From Serpentinimonas raichei (lineage in GTDB: Bacteria > Pseudomonadota > Gammaproteobacteria > Burkholderiales > Burkholderiaceae_C): a stretch of DNA of 64,000 nt. A program made the translations under genes and the position numbers. The first letter of the stretch is position 1; every line of letters starts with the position of its first letter. A model generated the notes under the pieces. The model was not told the DNA's origin. It was given only the letters and a program-made list of their open reading frames with translations, and did no database searches. Positions 54,132 through 62,495 of the stretch are shown in pieces. The stretch is from positions 595,699 to 659,698 of the forward strand of contig NZ_AP014568.1 of assembly GCF_000828895.1 (NCBI RefSeq), read 5' to 3'.

Positions 54132-54403
54132 TGCGCGACCGGGCCTTGTACTGGCGCCGCATCAAGGCGTTGACGCTTTTGCTGCTGCTGGTCTGGTTTG
54201 GCGTCACTTTCGGAGTGAGTTTTTACGCCCGTGAGTGGGATTTCTATTTTTTCGGCTGGCCCTTTGGTTTTTGGGTCGCGGCTCAGGGGGCGATCGTGGT
54301 CTATGGCCTGCTGATCGCGTTCTATGCCTGGGCGGCCAACCGGCTCGACGACCTCCACGGGGTGGTCGAGCCGCCTGATATCCACGAGCCCCGGCGCCAC
54401 TGA
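54131..54403 (+). CDS. DUF4212 small subunit of sodium/solute symporter
   Basis: 90 aa. Two TM helices are separated by the conserved WDFYFFGWPFGFWVAAQGA motif typical of DUF4212, the small partner encoded next to actP-like symporters in many proteobacteria. It probably forms a complex with the large permease at 54487. It ends in a charged tail (DDLHGVVEPPDIHEPRRH). The stop lies in a repeat that recurs 82 bp downstream at the symporter start. Confidence 0.88.
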   Translation: MRDRALYWRRIKALTLLLLLVWFGVTFGVSFYAREWDFYFFGWPFGFWVAAQGAIVVYGLLIAFYAWAANRLDDLHGVVEPPDIHEPRRH

Positions 54404-54422
54404 AGTGAACATACCCCCACGC
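54394..54422 (+). repeat. 29-bp direct repeat, copy 1
   Basis: This unit begins GCGCCACTGAA and ends CCCCCACGC. It covers the DUF4212 stop and differs from copy 2 at only three positions. The pair is 82 bp apart and encloses an inverted repeat. Confidence 0.8.
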
Positions 54423-54436
54423 GCGCTGCGCTCGCT

Positions 54437-54451
54437 GCCCCCCGAGGGGGC
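54437..54451. repeat. G/C hairpin between the direct repeats
   Basis: GCCCCC pairs with GGGGGC around CGA. It belongs to a short palindromic intergenic element of a kind frequent in Comamonadaceae; no T-run follows. Confidence 0.6.
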
Positions 54452-54475
54452 GCTTCAGTGGCTTCGGGCGTCCGG

Positions 54476-54504
54476 GCGCCACTGAAATGAGCATGCCCCC
54501 ACGC
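54476..54504 (+). repeat. 29-bp direct repeat, copy 2
   Basis: It matches copy 1 at 54394 with three substitutions, one of which creates AATGAGC and so supplies the symporter start codon at 54487. An inverted partner, TTCAGTGGC, lies at 54455-54463. Confidence 0.8.
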
Positions 54505-56586
54505 TCGCCGCCCGCCAAGCCGACCGCACAGCGCAGCTTTGAACGCCAACTGCACAAGGTTTTTTTGCTCTACACCGGGGCGTTTTTGCTGTTTGTGGGG
54601 TGTCTGGCGTTGCTGGAGCAGATGGGGCTGCCGCGGCATTGGATCGGCATGAGTTTTTTGCTGGGCAACATCGTGGTCTATGCGGCGATCGGCATCCTGA
54701 GCCGCACCGTCGATCCGGTCGAGTATTACGTGGCCGGGCGGCGGGTGCCGGCGTTTTACAACGGCATGGCCACCAGCGCCGACTGGATGTCGGCCGCCTC
54801 CTTCATCGGTCTGGCCGGCACGCTCTACATGCATGGCTACAGCGGGCTGGCGTTCGTGCTGGGCTGGACCGGTGGCTATTGCCTCGTGGCCTTTTTCATG
54901 GCGCCCTATCTGCGCCGTTTTGGGCAGTTCACCATCCCCGATTTTCTGGCCGAGCGCTACGGCGGGCTGTGGCCGCGCCTGTTGGGCATCGCAGCCGCCA
55001 TCCTGTGCTCCTTCGTCTACATCGTGGCGCAAATCTATGGCGTCGGGCTGATCACCTCGCGCCTGACCGGGGTGGCGTTCGAGGTCGGCGTGTTCCTGGG
55101 TTTGGGCGGGATCTTGGTTTGCTCCTTTTTGGGTGGCATGCGCGCCGTCACCTGGACCCAGGTGGCGCAATACATCGTGCTGATCATCGCCTACCTGGTG
55201 CCGGTGGTGTGGCTGTCGGTGCAGCAGACCGGTTCGCCGTTGCCGCAACTGGTCTATGGGCAGCAGTTGCAACTGATCACCGAGCGCGAGCAGGAGCTGA
55301 TGCGCGACCCGGCCGAGTTGCAGGTGCGCGCCATCTACCAGCAGCAGGCCCTGTTGCTGCAAGAGCGGCTGCAAGACCCAGAGCTGGCGCTGGAGCGCTT
55401 GCGCGTGCTGGCGCGCGAGCGGGTGCAGGCGCTGCGCGATTTCAATGCCTCGCCATCGGTGATTGCCCAAGCGGAGCAGGATTTGGCAGCGCTGCCGCGC
55501 GACCCCCGCAGCGCCCGCCTGCTGTGGGAGCGCCAGTTGCAGGAGGCGCAGCAAAAATCGCTGCCGCTGGGCGGCATGCAGCCGCACGCGCAGGCTTTTG
55601 CGGGCGACCCCGACGGCAGCCCGGCCGAGCAGCAGGCGTTTCACGAGTCGCGCCTGAACTTTTTGGCGCTGGTGTTTTGCCTGGTGGTGGGCACCGCCGC
55701 CTTGCCGCATATCTTGATGCGCTACTACACCGTGCCCAATGCCCGGGCGGCGCGGCAGTCGGTGGCGTGGTCGCTGCTGTTCATCGGCTTGCTCTACGTG
55801 AGCGCGCCGGCGCTGGCGGTGATGGTCAAGTTCGAGGTTTTTCATGTGCTGGTGGGCACCCCGTTTGACCAGTTGCCCGACTGGGTGGCGGCTTGGAGCC
55901 GCATCGACGCCGAGCTGCTGCGCGTCAGCGACGTGAACCTCGACGGTCTGCTGCAGCTCAACGAAATCAGCATCGGCTCCGACATCATCGTGCTGGCCGC
56001 ACCCGAAATCGCTGGCCTGCCCTATGTGATTGCGGCGCTGGTGGCGGCGGGCGGGCTGGCGGCGGCGCTCTCGACCGCCGACGGGCTGCTGCTGACCATG
56101 GCCAACGCGCTCAGCCACGATCTGTACTACAAAATGATCGACCCGCACGCCTCCACCGCGCGGCGGGTCACGGTCTCCAAGGTGGTGCTGCTGGTGGTGG
56201 CGCTGGCGGCGGCCTATGTGGCGGCGCAAAAACCGGCCGATATTTTGTTCATGGTGTCGGCGGCGTTTTCGCTGGCCGGGGCTGCTTTTTTTCCGGCGCT
56301 GGTGCTGGGCATCTTCTGGAAACGCACCACCGGCAGCGCGGCGGTGCTGGGCATGCTCAGCGGCCTCGGGGTCACGCTGTACTACATGATCAGCACCCAG
56401 CCGTGGCTGCGCTCGGTCTTTGGTGTCGAGGGACCGGTCGATCTGTGGTGGGGGATCGAGCCGATTTCGGCCGGGGTGTTTGGGGTGCCGGTGGGCTTTG
56501 CCGTCATGGTGGCCGTGAGCCTGGTGACGCGGCGTCCGCCGCTGCGCGTGCAGGCCCTTGTGGAGCAGGTGCGAAGCGGGTTATAA
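54487..56586 (+). CDS. Sodium:solute symporter, VC_2705/ActP-like
   Basis: 699 aa SSS-family permease. Early TM helices include [33 protein letters not shown] and [13 protein letters not shown] are typical SSF signatures. About 130 residues between TM blocks (roughly 255-385) are hydrophilic and helical, with many Glu/Gln/Arg, an insertion compared with ActP. Substrates of relatives are acetate or other organic acids. A DUF4212 partner is just upstream. The ATG at 54487 lies in a repeated sequence; M3 at 54493 is an alternative start. Confidence 0.88.
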   Translation: MSMPPRSPPAKPTAQRSFERQLHKVFLLYTGAFLLFVGCLALLEQMGLPRHWIGMSFLLGNIVVYAAIGILSRTVDPVEYYVAGRRVPAFYNGMATSADWMSAASFIGLAGTLYMHGYSGLAFVLGWTGGYCLVAFFMAPYLRRFGQFTIPDFLAERYGGLWPRLLGIAAAILCSFVYIVAQIYGVGLITSRLTGVAFEVGVFLGLGGILVCSFLGGMRAVTWTQVAQYIVLIIAYLVPVVWLSVQQTGSPLPQLVYGQQLQLITEREQELMRDPAELQVRAIYQQQALLLQERLQDPELALERLRVLARERVQALRDFNASPSVIAQAEQDLAALPRDPRSARLLWERQLQEAQQKSLPLGGMQPHAQAFAGDPDGSPAEQQAFHESRLNFLALVFCLVVGTAALPHILMRYYTVPNARAARQSVAWSLLFIGLLYVSAPALAVMVKFEVFHVLVGTPFDQLPDWVAAWSRIDAELLRVSDVNLDGLLQLNEISIGSDIIVLAAPEIAGLPYVIAALVAAGGLAAALSTADGLLLTMANALSHDLYYKMIDPHASTARRVTVSKVVLLVVALAAAYVAAQKPADILFMVSAAFSLAGAAFFPALVLGIFWKRTTGSAAVLGMLSGLGVTLYYMISTQPWLRSVFGVEGPVDLWWGIEPISAGVFGVPVGFAVMVAVSLVTRRPPLRVQALVEQVRSGL

Positions 56587-56587
56587 T
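56558..56587 (+). promoter_or_regulatory. Promoter of the rpsF operon
   Basis: TTGTGG (56558-56563) and a perfect TATAAT (56582-56587) are 18 nt apart. They sit within the last bases of the symporter gene and give a leader of about 85 nt to rpsF. Confidence 0.65.
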
Positions 56588-56601
56588 TCCAAGCTTATCT
56601 T

Positions 56602-56630
56602 GCCGCACCCCAACCGACGCTGGGGGCGGC
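56602..56630 (+). promoter_or_regulatory. rpsF leader hairpin, possible S6:S18 autoregulatory element
   Basis: GCCGC pairs with GCGGC and, after a bulged A, CCCCA pairs with TGGGG around an 8-nt loop that contains CCG. The S6:S18 complex is known to bind a leader stem with a CCG element in other bacteria. Position and CCG fit, but no alignment was made. A second stem (56636-56658, CTCGCA with TGCGAG) lies before the ribosome site. Confidence 0.5.
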
Positions 56631-56678
56631 TTTGTCTCGCAGCTCTGTTGGTTGCGAGAAAATCCACAAGGAGTGTGC

Positions 56679-57044
56679 ATGCGTCATTTTGAAATCATCA
56701 TGTTGATCCACCCGGATCAGAGCGAACAGGTGCCCGCCATGCTGGAGCGCTACAAGGGCATGATCGCCGCTGGCGGCGGTCTGATCCACCGCATCGAAGA
56801 CTGGGGTCGGCGCCAAATGGCCTACCAGATCAACAAGCTGTCGAAGGCGCACTACCTGTGCATCAACATCGAGGCCAATCAGGCCGTGATGGCCGAACTC
56901 GACCACGCCTTTCGCTTCAACGACGCCGTGTTGCGCCACCTCGTGGTGCAGCGCAAGCAGGCCGACACCGGCCCATCGGCCATGATGCGCTCGGTGGAGC
57001 GCGAAGAGTCGCGCAAGGCCAATCAGCAAGAGGCCGCTGCTTAA
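56679..57044 (+). CDS. rpsF: 30S ribosomal protein S6
   Basis: 121 aa. [19 protein letters not shown] and the central [21 protein letters not shown] are diagnostic S6 regions. S6 pairs with S18 on the platform of the small subunit. A Glu/Ala/Gln-rich C-terminal tail follows, as in many S6 proteins. AAGGAG lies before the ATG. It is the first gene of rpsF-priB-rpsR-rplI. Confidence 0.98.
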   Translation: MRHFEIIMLIHPDQSEQVPAMLERYKGMIAAGGGLIHRIEDWGRRQMAYQINKLSKAHYLCINIEANQAVMAELDHAFRFNDAVLRHLVVQRKQADTGPSAMMRSVEREESRKANQQEAAA

Positions 57045-57054
57045 GTGGCTGCCC

Positions 57055-57375
57055 GTGGCTGAACCCGCAACCGAGGCCCGCAACCCGCACAACCGCCTGC
57101 ACCTAGAAGCCACCGTGGTGGGAAGCAACCCGCTGCGCTATACCCCGGCTGCCATACCCGTGATCGATGTGCTGCTCGAGCACCAGTCATTGCAGCTTGA
57201 GTCGGGGCAGCAGCGTCAGGTGGCGTTGCAGCTCAAGGCGGTGGGTTTTGGTGCCATAGCCGAGTCACTGGCCAAGCTGCCGCTGGGGGTGCTGCTGCAA
57301 GCACAGGGCTTTTTGGCCCACACCCGCAACGGCAAGGGGATCGTGTTGCACATTCAAGAATTTAAACTCATTTGA
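57055..57375 (+). CDS. priB: Primosomal replication protein PriB
   Basis: 106 aa, GTG start, 10 bp after rpsF. It is an OB-fold single-stranded DNA-binding protein of the PriA-PriB-DnaT restart system, betaproteobacterial form: [20 protein letters not shown] at the N-terminus and [16 protein letters not shown] in the middle. Its place between rpsF and rpsR is standard. Confidence 0.93.
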   Translation: MAEPATEARNPHNRLHLEATVVGSNPLRYTPAAIPVIDVLLEHQSLQLESGQQRQVALQLKAVGFGAIAESLAKLPLGVLLQAQGFLAHTRNGKGIVLHIQEFKLI

Positions 57376-57388
57376 GGAAGCTATTATC

Positions 57389-57670
57389 ATGCCAGCTCCG
57401 AAACGTTTCAATAAAGACAAGCGCCCCAAGCGCAACACCCAGTCGCTTTTGTTCAAGCGCAAAAAATTCTGCCGCTTCACCGTGGCCGGCGTGGTCGAGG
57501 TGGACTACAAAGACGTCGATGTGCTGCGCGATTTCATCTCGGAAAACGGCAAGATCACCCCGGCCCGTCTGACCGGCACCCGTGCCTTTTACCAGCGTCA
57601 GGTGACGACGGCGATCAAGCGCGCGCGCTTTCTTGCCCTGCTGCCGTACTCCGACCAGCACCGCGTCTAA
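57389..57670 (+). CDS. rpsR: 30S ribosomal protein S18
   Basis: 93 aa. A basic N-terminus is followed by [14 protein letters not shown], the [17 protein letters not shown] core and the conserved [31 protein letters not shown]-terminus. S18 assembles with S6. It follows priB by 13 bp and precedes rplI by 18 bp. Confidence 0.98.
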   Translation: MPAPKRFNKDKRPKRNTQSLLFKRKKFCRFTVAGVVEVDYKDVDVLRDFISENGKITPARLTGTRAFYQRQVTTAIKRARFLALLPYSDQHRV

Positions 57671-57688
57671 GCGCAAGGAGCCTCAATC

Positions 57689-58141
57689 ATGCAAATCATT
57701 CTGCTCGACAAAGTCATCAACCTCGGCAACCTGGGCGATGTGGTCAAGGTCAAAGACGGTTACGCCCGCAACTTCCTGATCCCCAACGGGCGCGCCCGCC
57801 GCGCCACCCAAGCCGCTGTGGCCGAGTTTCAGGCGCGCCGCGCCGACCTCGAAACGGCTGCTGCGGCCAAGCTCGCCAGCGCCCAAGAGCTGGGCGCCAA
57901 GCTCGGCGGCGTGGGCCTGAAGCTGTCGCAAAAAGCCGGTGTCGATGGCCGCCTGTTTGGCTCGGTCACCAACCACGACATCGCCGACGCGCTGGGCCGC
58001 CAAGGCTTTGCCGTCAACAAGGCCCAGGTGCGCATGCCCAACGGCCTGCTCAAGAACGTGGGCGAGTACACGGTGCAAGTGGCCTTGCACACCGACGTGG
58101 TGGTCGATGTCAACGTCAGCGTGCTGGGCGAAACCGCTTAA
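57689..58141 (+). CDS. rplI: 50S ribosomal protein L9
   Basis: 150 aa. The N-terminal fold has [30 protein letters not shown], the signature of L9; a long helix (residues about 45-75) links to the C-terminal domain with [18 protein letters not shown] [16 protein letters not shown]. It binds 23S rRNA at the L1 side. AAGGAG precedes the ATG. A strong terminator lies 30 bp after its stop, so the operon ends here without dnaB. Confidence 0.98.
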   Translation: MQIILLDKVINLGNLGDVVKVKDGYARNFLIPNGRARRATQAAVAEFQARRADLETAAAAKLASAQELGAKLGGVGLKLSQKAGVDGRLFGSVTNHDIADALGRQGFAVNKAQVRMPNGLLKNVGEYTVQVALHTDVVVDVNVSVLGETA

Positions 58142-58170
58142 GGCGGTCCTGTTCAGCCTTGGCGTGATAA

Positions 58171-58194
58171 AAACCGGCTGCGGCCGGTTTTTTT
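58171..58194 (+). terminator. Intrinsic terminator of the rpsF-rplI operon
   Basis: AAACCGGC pairs with GCCGGTTT around a 4-nt loop, and the T-run extends to 58194. This is the clearest rho-independent terminator in the window. Confidence 0.9.
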
Positions 58195-58243
58195 ATGCGC
58201 CACGCGCAAAATCAGCGCTCTAAACTTTTTTGCTCTGACCGCT

Positions 58244-59839
58244 TTGGAACACCTGCTCGCCATCGACAACGGCACGCAAAGCGTGCGCGCGCTGCTGTTC
58301 GATCTGCAAGGCAACTTGGTGGCCAAGTCGCAGGTGCCGCTGACCGCGTATTTCTCCGACCAGCCCGGCTGGGTCGAGCACCCGGTCGAGGGCTACTGGA
58401 GCGCCTTGTGCGCCGCTTGTCAGGCGCTGTGGGTCAACTGCCCGGTGCCTAAATCGTCGATCAAAGGGGTGTCGGTCACCACCCAGCGCGGCACCGTGAT
58501 CAACCTCGACGCCCAAGGCCAACCCCTGCGCGCCGCGATGGTCTGGCTGGACCAGCGCCGCACCGAGCAGGTGCCGCGCCTGAGCTGGTGGTGGCGCGCC
58601 GGCTTTGGGCTGCTGGGGGTGGGTGAGACCATCGATCAGGTGATCGCCCAGGCCGAAGCCAACTGGATTGCCGCCCACCAGCCCGACATCTGGCAGCGCA
58701 CCGACAAGTTTTTGCTGCTCTCGGGCTACCTGAACCACCGCCTGTGCGGGCAGTTCATCGACTCGATCGGCTCGCAGGTCGGCTACCTGCCCTTCGACTA
58801 CAAGGGCCAGCGCTGGGCCGGCGCGCTGGACTGGAAATGGCAGGCGCTGGCCCCGATCAAGCGCCGCATGTTGCCCGAGCTGGTTCCACCCGGCACGGTG
58901 ATGGGTCAAATCAGCGCCGCCGCGGCGCAGCAGACCGGCATTCCGGTCGGCTTGCCGTTGCTGGCCGCCGCCGCCGACAAGGCCTGCGAGGTGCTGGGGG
59001 CCGGTTGCCTGGACTCGCACATCGGCTGCCTCTCCTATGGCACCACGGCCACCATCAACAGCACCACCCGGCGCTATGTCGAGGTCAGCCCCTTCATTCC
59101 ACCGTATCCGGCGGCGCTGCCGGGCCACTACAGCACCGAGGTGCAGATTTTCCGTGGCTACTGGATGGTGAACTGGTTCAAGGAAGAGTTCGGTTTGCAA
59201 GAGCAACTGCGCGCCGCCGAGCAGGGGGTGGCGGTGGAGACGCTGTTTGAACAACTCGTCGATGCGGTGCCGCCGGGATCGATGGGGCTGCTGCTGCAAC
59301 CCTACTGGACGCCGGGGCTGCGCCATCCGGGGCCGGAAGCCCGTGGTGCCATGATCGGTTTTAGCGACGTGCACAACCGGGCCCATTTTTACCGCGCCAT
59401 CCTGGAGGGCTTGGCCTATGCCCTGCGCCAAGGCAAGGAGCGCATCGAGCAGCGCAGCGGGGTGCCGATCACGGCCTTGCGCGTCTCGGGCGGCGGCTCG
59501 CAAAGCGATGCCGCCATGCAACTGACGGCCGATGTGTTTGGGCTCGAGACCGCGCGCCCCCATGTGTACGAGACCTCGGGCCTGGGGGCGGCGATCGACG
59601 CCGCGGTGGGCTTGGGGCTGCACCCCAATTTCCCGTCAGCGATTGCCAGCATGACGCGCATCGGCCGAACTTTCGAGCCCAACGCCAACAACCGGCAGAT
59701 CTACGACGAGCTGTATGCCCGTGTGTACTGCCAGATGTACGAGCGCTTGTTGCCGCTGTACCGCGAGATTCAGGACATCACCACGCAGGTGGCGCAGGCT
59801 GGCGCCAAGGCGCAGCAAGGCCGCTCAGGCAGGCAATAG
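58244..59839 (+). CDS. FGGY-family carbohydrate kinase
   Basis: 531 aa with a TTG start (58244). The N-terminal fold has the ATPase motif LLAIDNGTQSVRALLFD and the C-terminal domain VSGGGSQSDAAMQL, GIP-like glycine-rich phosphate loops of the FGGY sugar kinases. MVWLDQRR and the WFKEEFG region are FGGY-typical. The sugar or polyol substrate cannot be read. It is not next to transporter or dehydrogenase genes, and takes the place usually occupied by dnaB after rplI. Confidence 0.85.
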   Translation: MEHLLAIDNGTQSVRALLFDLQGNLVAKSQVPLTAYFSDQPGWVEHPVEGYWSALCAACQALWVNCPVPKSSIKGVSVTTQRGTVINLDAQGQPLRAAMVWLDQRRTEQVPRLSWWWRAGFGLLGVGETIDQVIAQAEANWIAAHQPDIWQRTDKFLLLSGYLNHRLCGQFIDSIGSQVGYLPFDYKGQRWAGALDWKWQALAPIKRRMLPELVPPGTVMGQISAAAAQQTGIPVGLPLLAAAADKACEVLGAGCLDSHIGCLSYGTTATINSTTRRYVEVSPFIPPYPAALPGHYSTEVQIFRGYWMVNWFKEEFGLQEQLRAAEQGVAVETLFEQLVDAVPPGSMGLLLQPYWTPGLRHPGPEARGAMIGFSDVHNRAHFYRAILEGLAYALRQGKERIEQRSGVPITALRVSGGGSQSDAAMQLTADVFGLETARPHVYETSGLGAAIDAAVGLGLHPNFPSAIASMTRIGRTFEPNANNRQIYDELYARVYCQMYERLLPLYREIQDITTQVAQAGAKAQQGRSGRQ

Positions 59840-59865
59840 CAGCCGTGGAAGCGCCCGCTGCGGGC

Positions 59866-60702
59866 CTACCACAGGCGCCACCACGGGGCGCGTTCGGCCG
59901 CCGCGCCTTGGCCCAAGAAGGCGCTTTGCGGGAAGTTGAGCACCAGCACGCGGCGCGCATCGGCGGCCAGATCGGTCATGCCCAGCGCCTGGTAGGAGCG
60001 GTATTTGAGGTAGAGCGCTTCTTCGGCGGCCGGCACGCCTTGGAAGTCGGTCAGCGCCACCTGGGCGCGGTTGATGGCGGCCACGTAGGCGCCACGGCTA
60101 AAGTAGTAGCGCGCCACGTTGACTTCGGACTGCGCCAGCGAATTCACGATGTGCGCCAGACGCAGCCGCGCGTCGGGGGCGTAGCGCGATTCGGGGAAGC
60201 GATCGACCAATTCACGAAAGGCCTCGAAGGATTGACGGGCCGCCCGCTGGTCGCGCTCGGACAGATCGACATTGGCCAAGAAGCCCAAAAAGCCGAGGTT
60301 GTCTTGGAAGTTGACCAAGCCCTTGAGGTAGAGCGCGTAGTCGAGCGCCGGGCTGGCCGGGTGCAGGCGCATGAACCGGTCCAGCGTGGCGATGGCCTGC
60401 GCCTGTTCACCGGCGCGGTAGTGAGCGAAGGCTTTTTCGAGCTGCGCTTGCTGCGCCAGCAAGGTGCCGGCGGCGCGGCCCTCGAGGCGCTCGAACAGCG
60501 TGATGGCGCGCTCGAAGTTGCCCCGCTCGCGCTCGGCCACGGCCTCGGCGTGCAGGCGGTTGGGGCTCCAGTCGGCGGTGGGATCGGCGGTTGGGCCGCT
60601 GGCGCAGGCGCTCAGCAGCACGACCGCAACGGCCAGCGCCGCAAAGGAACGGCCTGCACGGGCTCGCGCCGGGGCGAGAGCGGATAATCGGCTCAGAAAC
60701 AT
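59866..60702 (-). CDS. bamD: BamD, outer-membrane assembly lipoprotein
   Basis: 278 aa from the ATG at 60702. The signal peptide ends in the lipobox LLSACASG. TPR repeats follow (RLHAEAVAERERGNFERAITLFERLEG, then YALYLKGLVNFQDN and ESRYAPDARLRL), matching BamD/ComL, the essential partner of BamA in beta-barrel insertion. An ATG at 60711 is in frame, but GAAGG is better spaced for the second. It diverges from rluD. Confidence 0.92.
   Translation of the reverse strand: MFLSRLSALAPARARAGRSFAALAVAVVLLSACASGPTADPTADWSPNRLHAEAVAERERGNFERAITLFERLEGRAAGTLLAQQAQLEKAFAHYRAGEQAQAIATLDRFMRLHPASPALDYALYLKGLVNFQDNLGFLGFLANVDLSERDQRAARQSFEAFRELVDRFPESRYAPDARLRLAHIVNSLAQSEVNVARYYFSRGAYVAAINRAQVALTDFQGVPAAEEALYLKYRSYQALGMTDLAADARRVLVLNFPQSAFLGQGAAAERAPWWRLW
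60683..60688 (+). promoter_or_regulatory. GATAAT, possible -10 of rluD
   Basis: GATAAT lies within the first codons of bamD on the plus strand, 47 bp before the rluD TTG. No -35 was found, so this is a weak prediction. Confidence 0.25.
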
Positions 60703-60735
60703 CGTGTGCATACCTTCGCGTAGCAGGACCAAAGA

Positions 60736-61854
60736 TTGACGAAACCCATTATATCGACGCCGCCCCATCTGCTGGCTGGCGCAGCCCTCGACCCGGCCGG
60801 GTTGTCAAGCCAGCGCGAGCCCGTAGGGGCGCCGCCAGCGCCAACCGAAGAGGAGGCCGACGACGCCCCGGATGCGCTTGAATGCCGCCAGTGGGAGGCG
60901 GAAATCGGCGAGCACGGCCAGCGCATCGACCGGGTGCTGGCGGCGCGGCTGCCAGCGCTTTCACGGGCGTGGCTGCAAAACCTGATCGGGCAGGGGGCCT
61001 TGCGGCTCAATGCCAGCGTGTGCCAGAAACCGGCCCACAAGCTGCGTGTGGGCGACCGCATCGAGATCGAGCTGCGCCCCACCGCCCAAGCCAGCGCCTT
61101 TGTGCCCGAGCCCATGGCGCTGCAACCGCTGTACGAAGACGCGCACCTGCTGGTGCTCGACAAGCCGGTGGGTTTGGTGGTGCATCCGGCGGCTGGGCAT
61201 TGGGGCGGCACCTTGCTCAATGGCTTGCTGGCCCACCACGCGGGGGCGACGATGTTGCCGCGCGCGGGCATCGTGCACCGGCTCGACAAAGACACCAGTG
61301 GCCTGATGGTGGTGGCCAAAACGCAGGCCTGCTTTGATGCCTTGGTGCGCCAGATCGCCCTGCGTCAGGTGCATCGGGTCTATCTGGCGCTGGTGCATGG
61401 CGCGTGGCGGCATGGGCCCGAGCACGCGATCGAGCAGCCGATCGGGCGCGATCCGCGCCAGCGCCTGCGCATGGCCGTCCTTGGCCCCGAGCACTCGGGC
61501 GCCAAGCCGGCCTTGACGCATGTGCGGCCGCTGGCCGTGGGCAGCCAAAGCAGCTTGCTGGGCTGCAAGCTGCACACCGGCCGCACGCACCAGATTCGGG
61601 TGCACCTGGCTTGGTCGGGGCACGCGCTGGTGGCCGATCCGCTCTATGGCGGCCCGCCCGCGCTGGGTTTGCAGCGGCAAGCCTTGCACGCGCACCAGTT
61701 GGCCTTGCGCCACCCCCACAGCGGGCAGTGGATGCACTGGCACTGCCCGGCCCCGCCCGACCTGATGCAGGCCCTGGAAGCGGCGGGGCTGCACTACAAT
61801 CCAAAGCCATTGTGGGCACTCGACACCGAGCCGGTTGCCACCGACGACGATTGA
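60736..61854 (+). CDS. rluD: 23S rRNA pseudouridine synthase D
   Basis: 372 aa, TTG start with AGGA 8 nt upstream. An N-terminal extension precedes an S4-like domain (QRIDRVLAARLPALSRAWLQNLI) and the catalytic domain with the Asp of HRLDKDTSGLM. RluD converts uridines 1911, 1915 and 1917 in helix 69 of 23S rRNA. The order bamD/rluD divergent is common in proteobacteria, and scpB follows after 10 bp. Confidence 0.93.
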   Translation: MTKPIISTPPHLLAGAALDPAGLSSQREPVGAPPAPTEEEADDAPDALECRQWEAEIGEHGQRIDRVLAARLPALSRAWLQNLIGQGALRLNASVCQKPAHKLRVGDRIEIELRPTAQASAFVPEPMALQPLYEDAHLLVLDKPVGLVVHPAAGHWGGTLLNGLLAHHAGATMLPRAGIVHRLDKDTSGLMVVAKTQACFDALVRQIALRQVHRVYLALVHGAWRHGPEHAIEQPIGRDPRQRLRMAVLGPEHSGAKPALTHVRPLAVGSQSSLLGCKLHTGRTHQIRVHLAWSGHALVADPLYGGPPALGLQRQALHAHQLALRHPHSGQWMHWHCPAPPDLMQALEAAGLHYNPKPLWALDTEPVATDDD

Positions 61855-61864
61855 TCGGCAAGCC

Positions 61865-62482
61865 ATGGCCATGAACCCTGTCGCGCTGCCCCTGCTCCTA
61901 GAAGCCGTGCTGCTGTGTGCCCCCGAGCCGGTCTCGCTGCAGCAGCTCGGCGCCGTGTTCGAGGGCGAGGTGGCACCTGCGGCGCTGGAGGCGGCCTTGC
62001 ACGGCTTGCAGCAAAGCTGGTCCGAGCGCGGGCTGGAATTGGTCCAAGTGGGGCCGGGTTGGTGTTTTCGCAGCCGCGCGGAGGTGCGGCCTTACCTCGA
62101 GCGCCTGCACCCCGAAAAGCCGCCCAAATACAGCCGCGCCGTGCTCGAGACCTTGGCCATCGTGGCCTATCGACAGCCCGTCACGCGCGGCGAAATGGAA
62201 GATTTGCGCGGTGTCAGCATCCACAGTGGGATTTTGAAACAACTCGAAGCGCGCGGCTGGATTGAGGTGGTGGGGCAGCGCCAAACGCCCGGCCGGCCCG
62301 CCTTGTACGCCACCACGCCCCAGTTTTTGCGCGACCTTGCCCTGCCGTCCTTGGCCGAACTGCCCTTGGTGCCCGCCGCCGCTGAGCCGATGCGTGGGTC
62401 GAAAGAAACGCCGGCGCCCAGGTTGCCGGGTTTTGCCCCGCCACCCGGCCGCCCTGCCGCCCAGCCCACGCCACCCCTTTAA
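61865..62482 (+). CDS. scpB: Segregation and condensation protein B
   Basis: 205 aa. Two winged-helix domains are seen, with LLLEAVLLCAPEPVSLQQL at the start, YSRAVLETLAIVAYRQPVTRGE and GRPALYATTPQFL at the end of the second, then a Pro-rich tail. ScpB binds ScpA and SMC. It lies between rluD and rluB, with scpA not in the window. The start at ATG 61865 or 61871 gives nearly the same protein. Confidence 0.92.
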   Translation: MAMNPVALPLLLEAVLLCAPEPVSLQQLGAVFEGEVAPAALEAALHGLQQSWSERGLELVQVGPGWCFRSRAEVRPYLERLHPEKPPKYSRAVLETLAIVAYRQPVTRGEMEDLRGVSIHSGILKQLEARGWIEVVGQRQTPGRPALYATTPQFLRDLALPSLAELPLVPAAAEPMRGSKETPAPRLPGFAPPPGRPAAQPTPPL

Positions 62483-62495
62483 TGCCGCCATCCGA

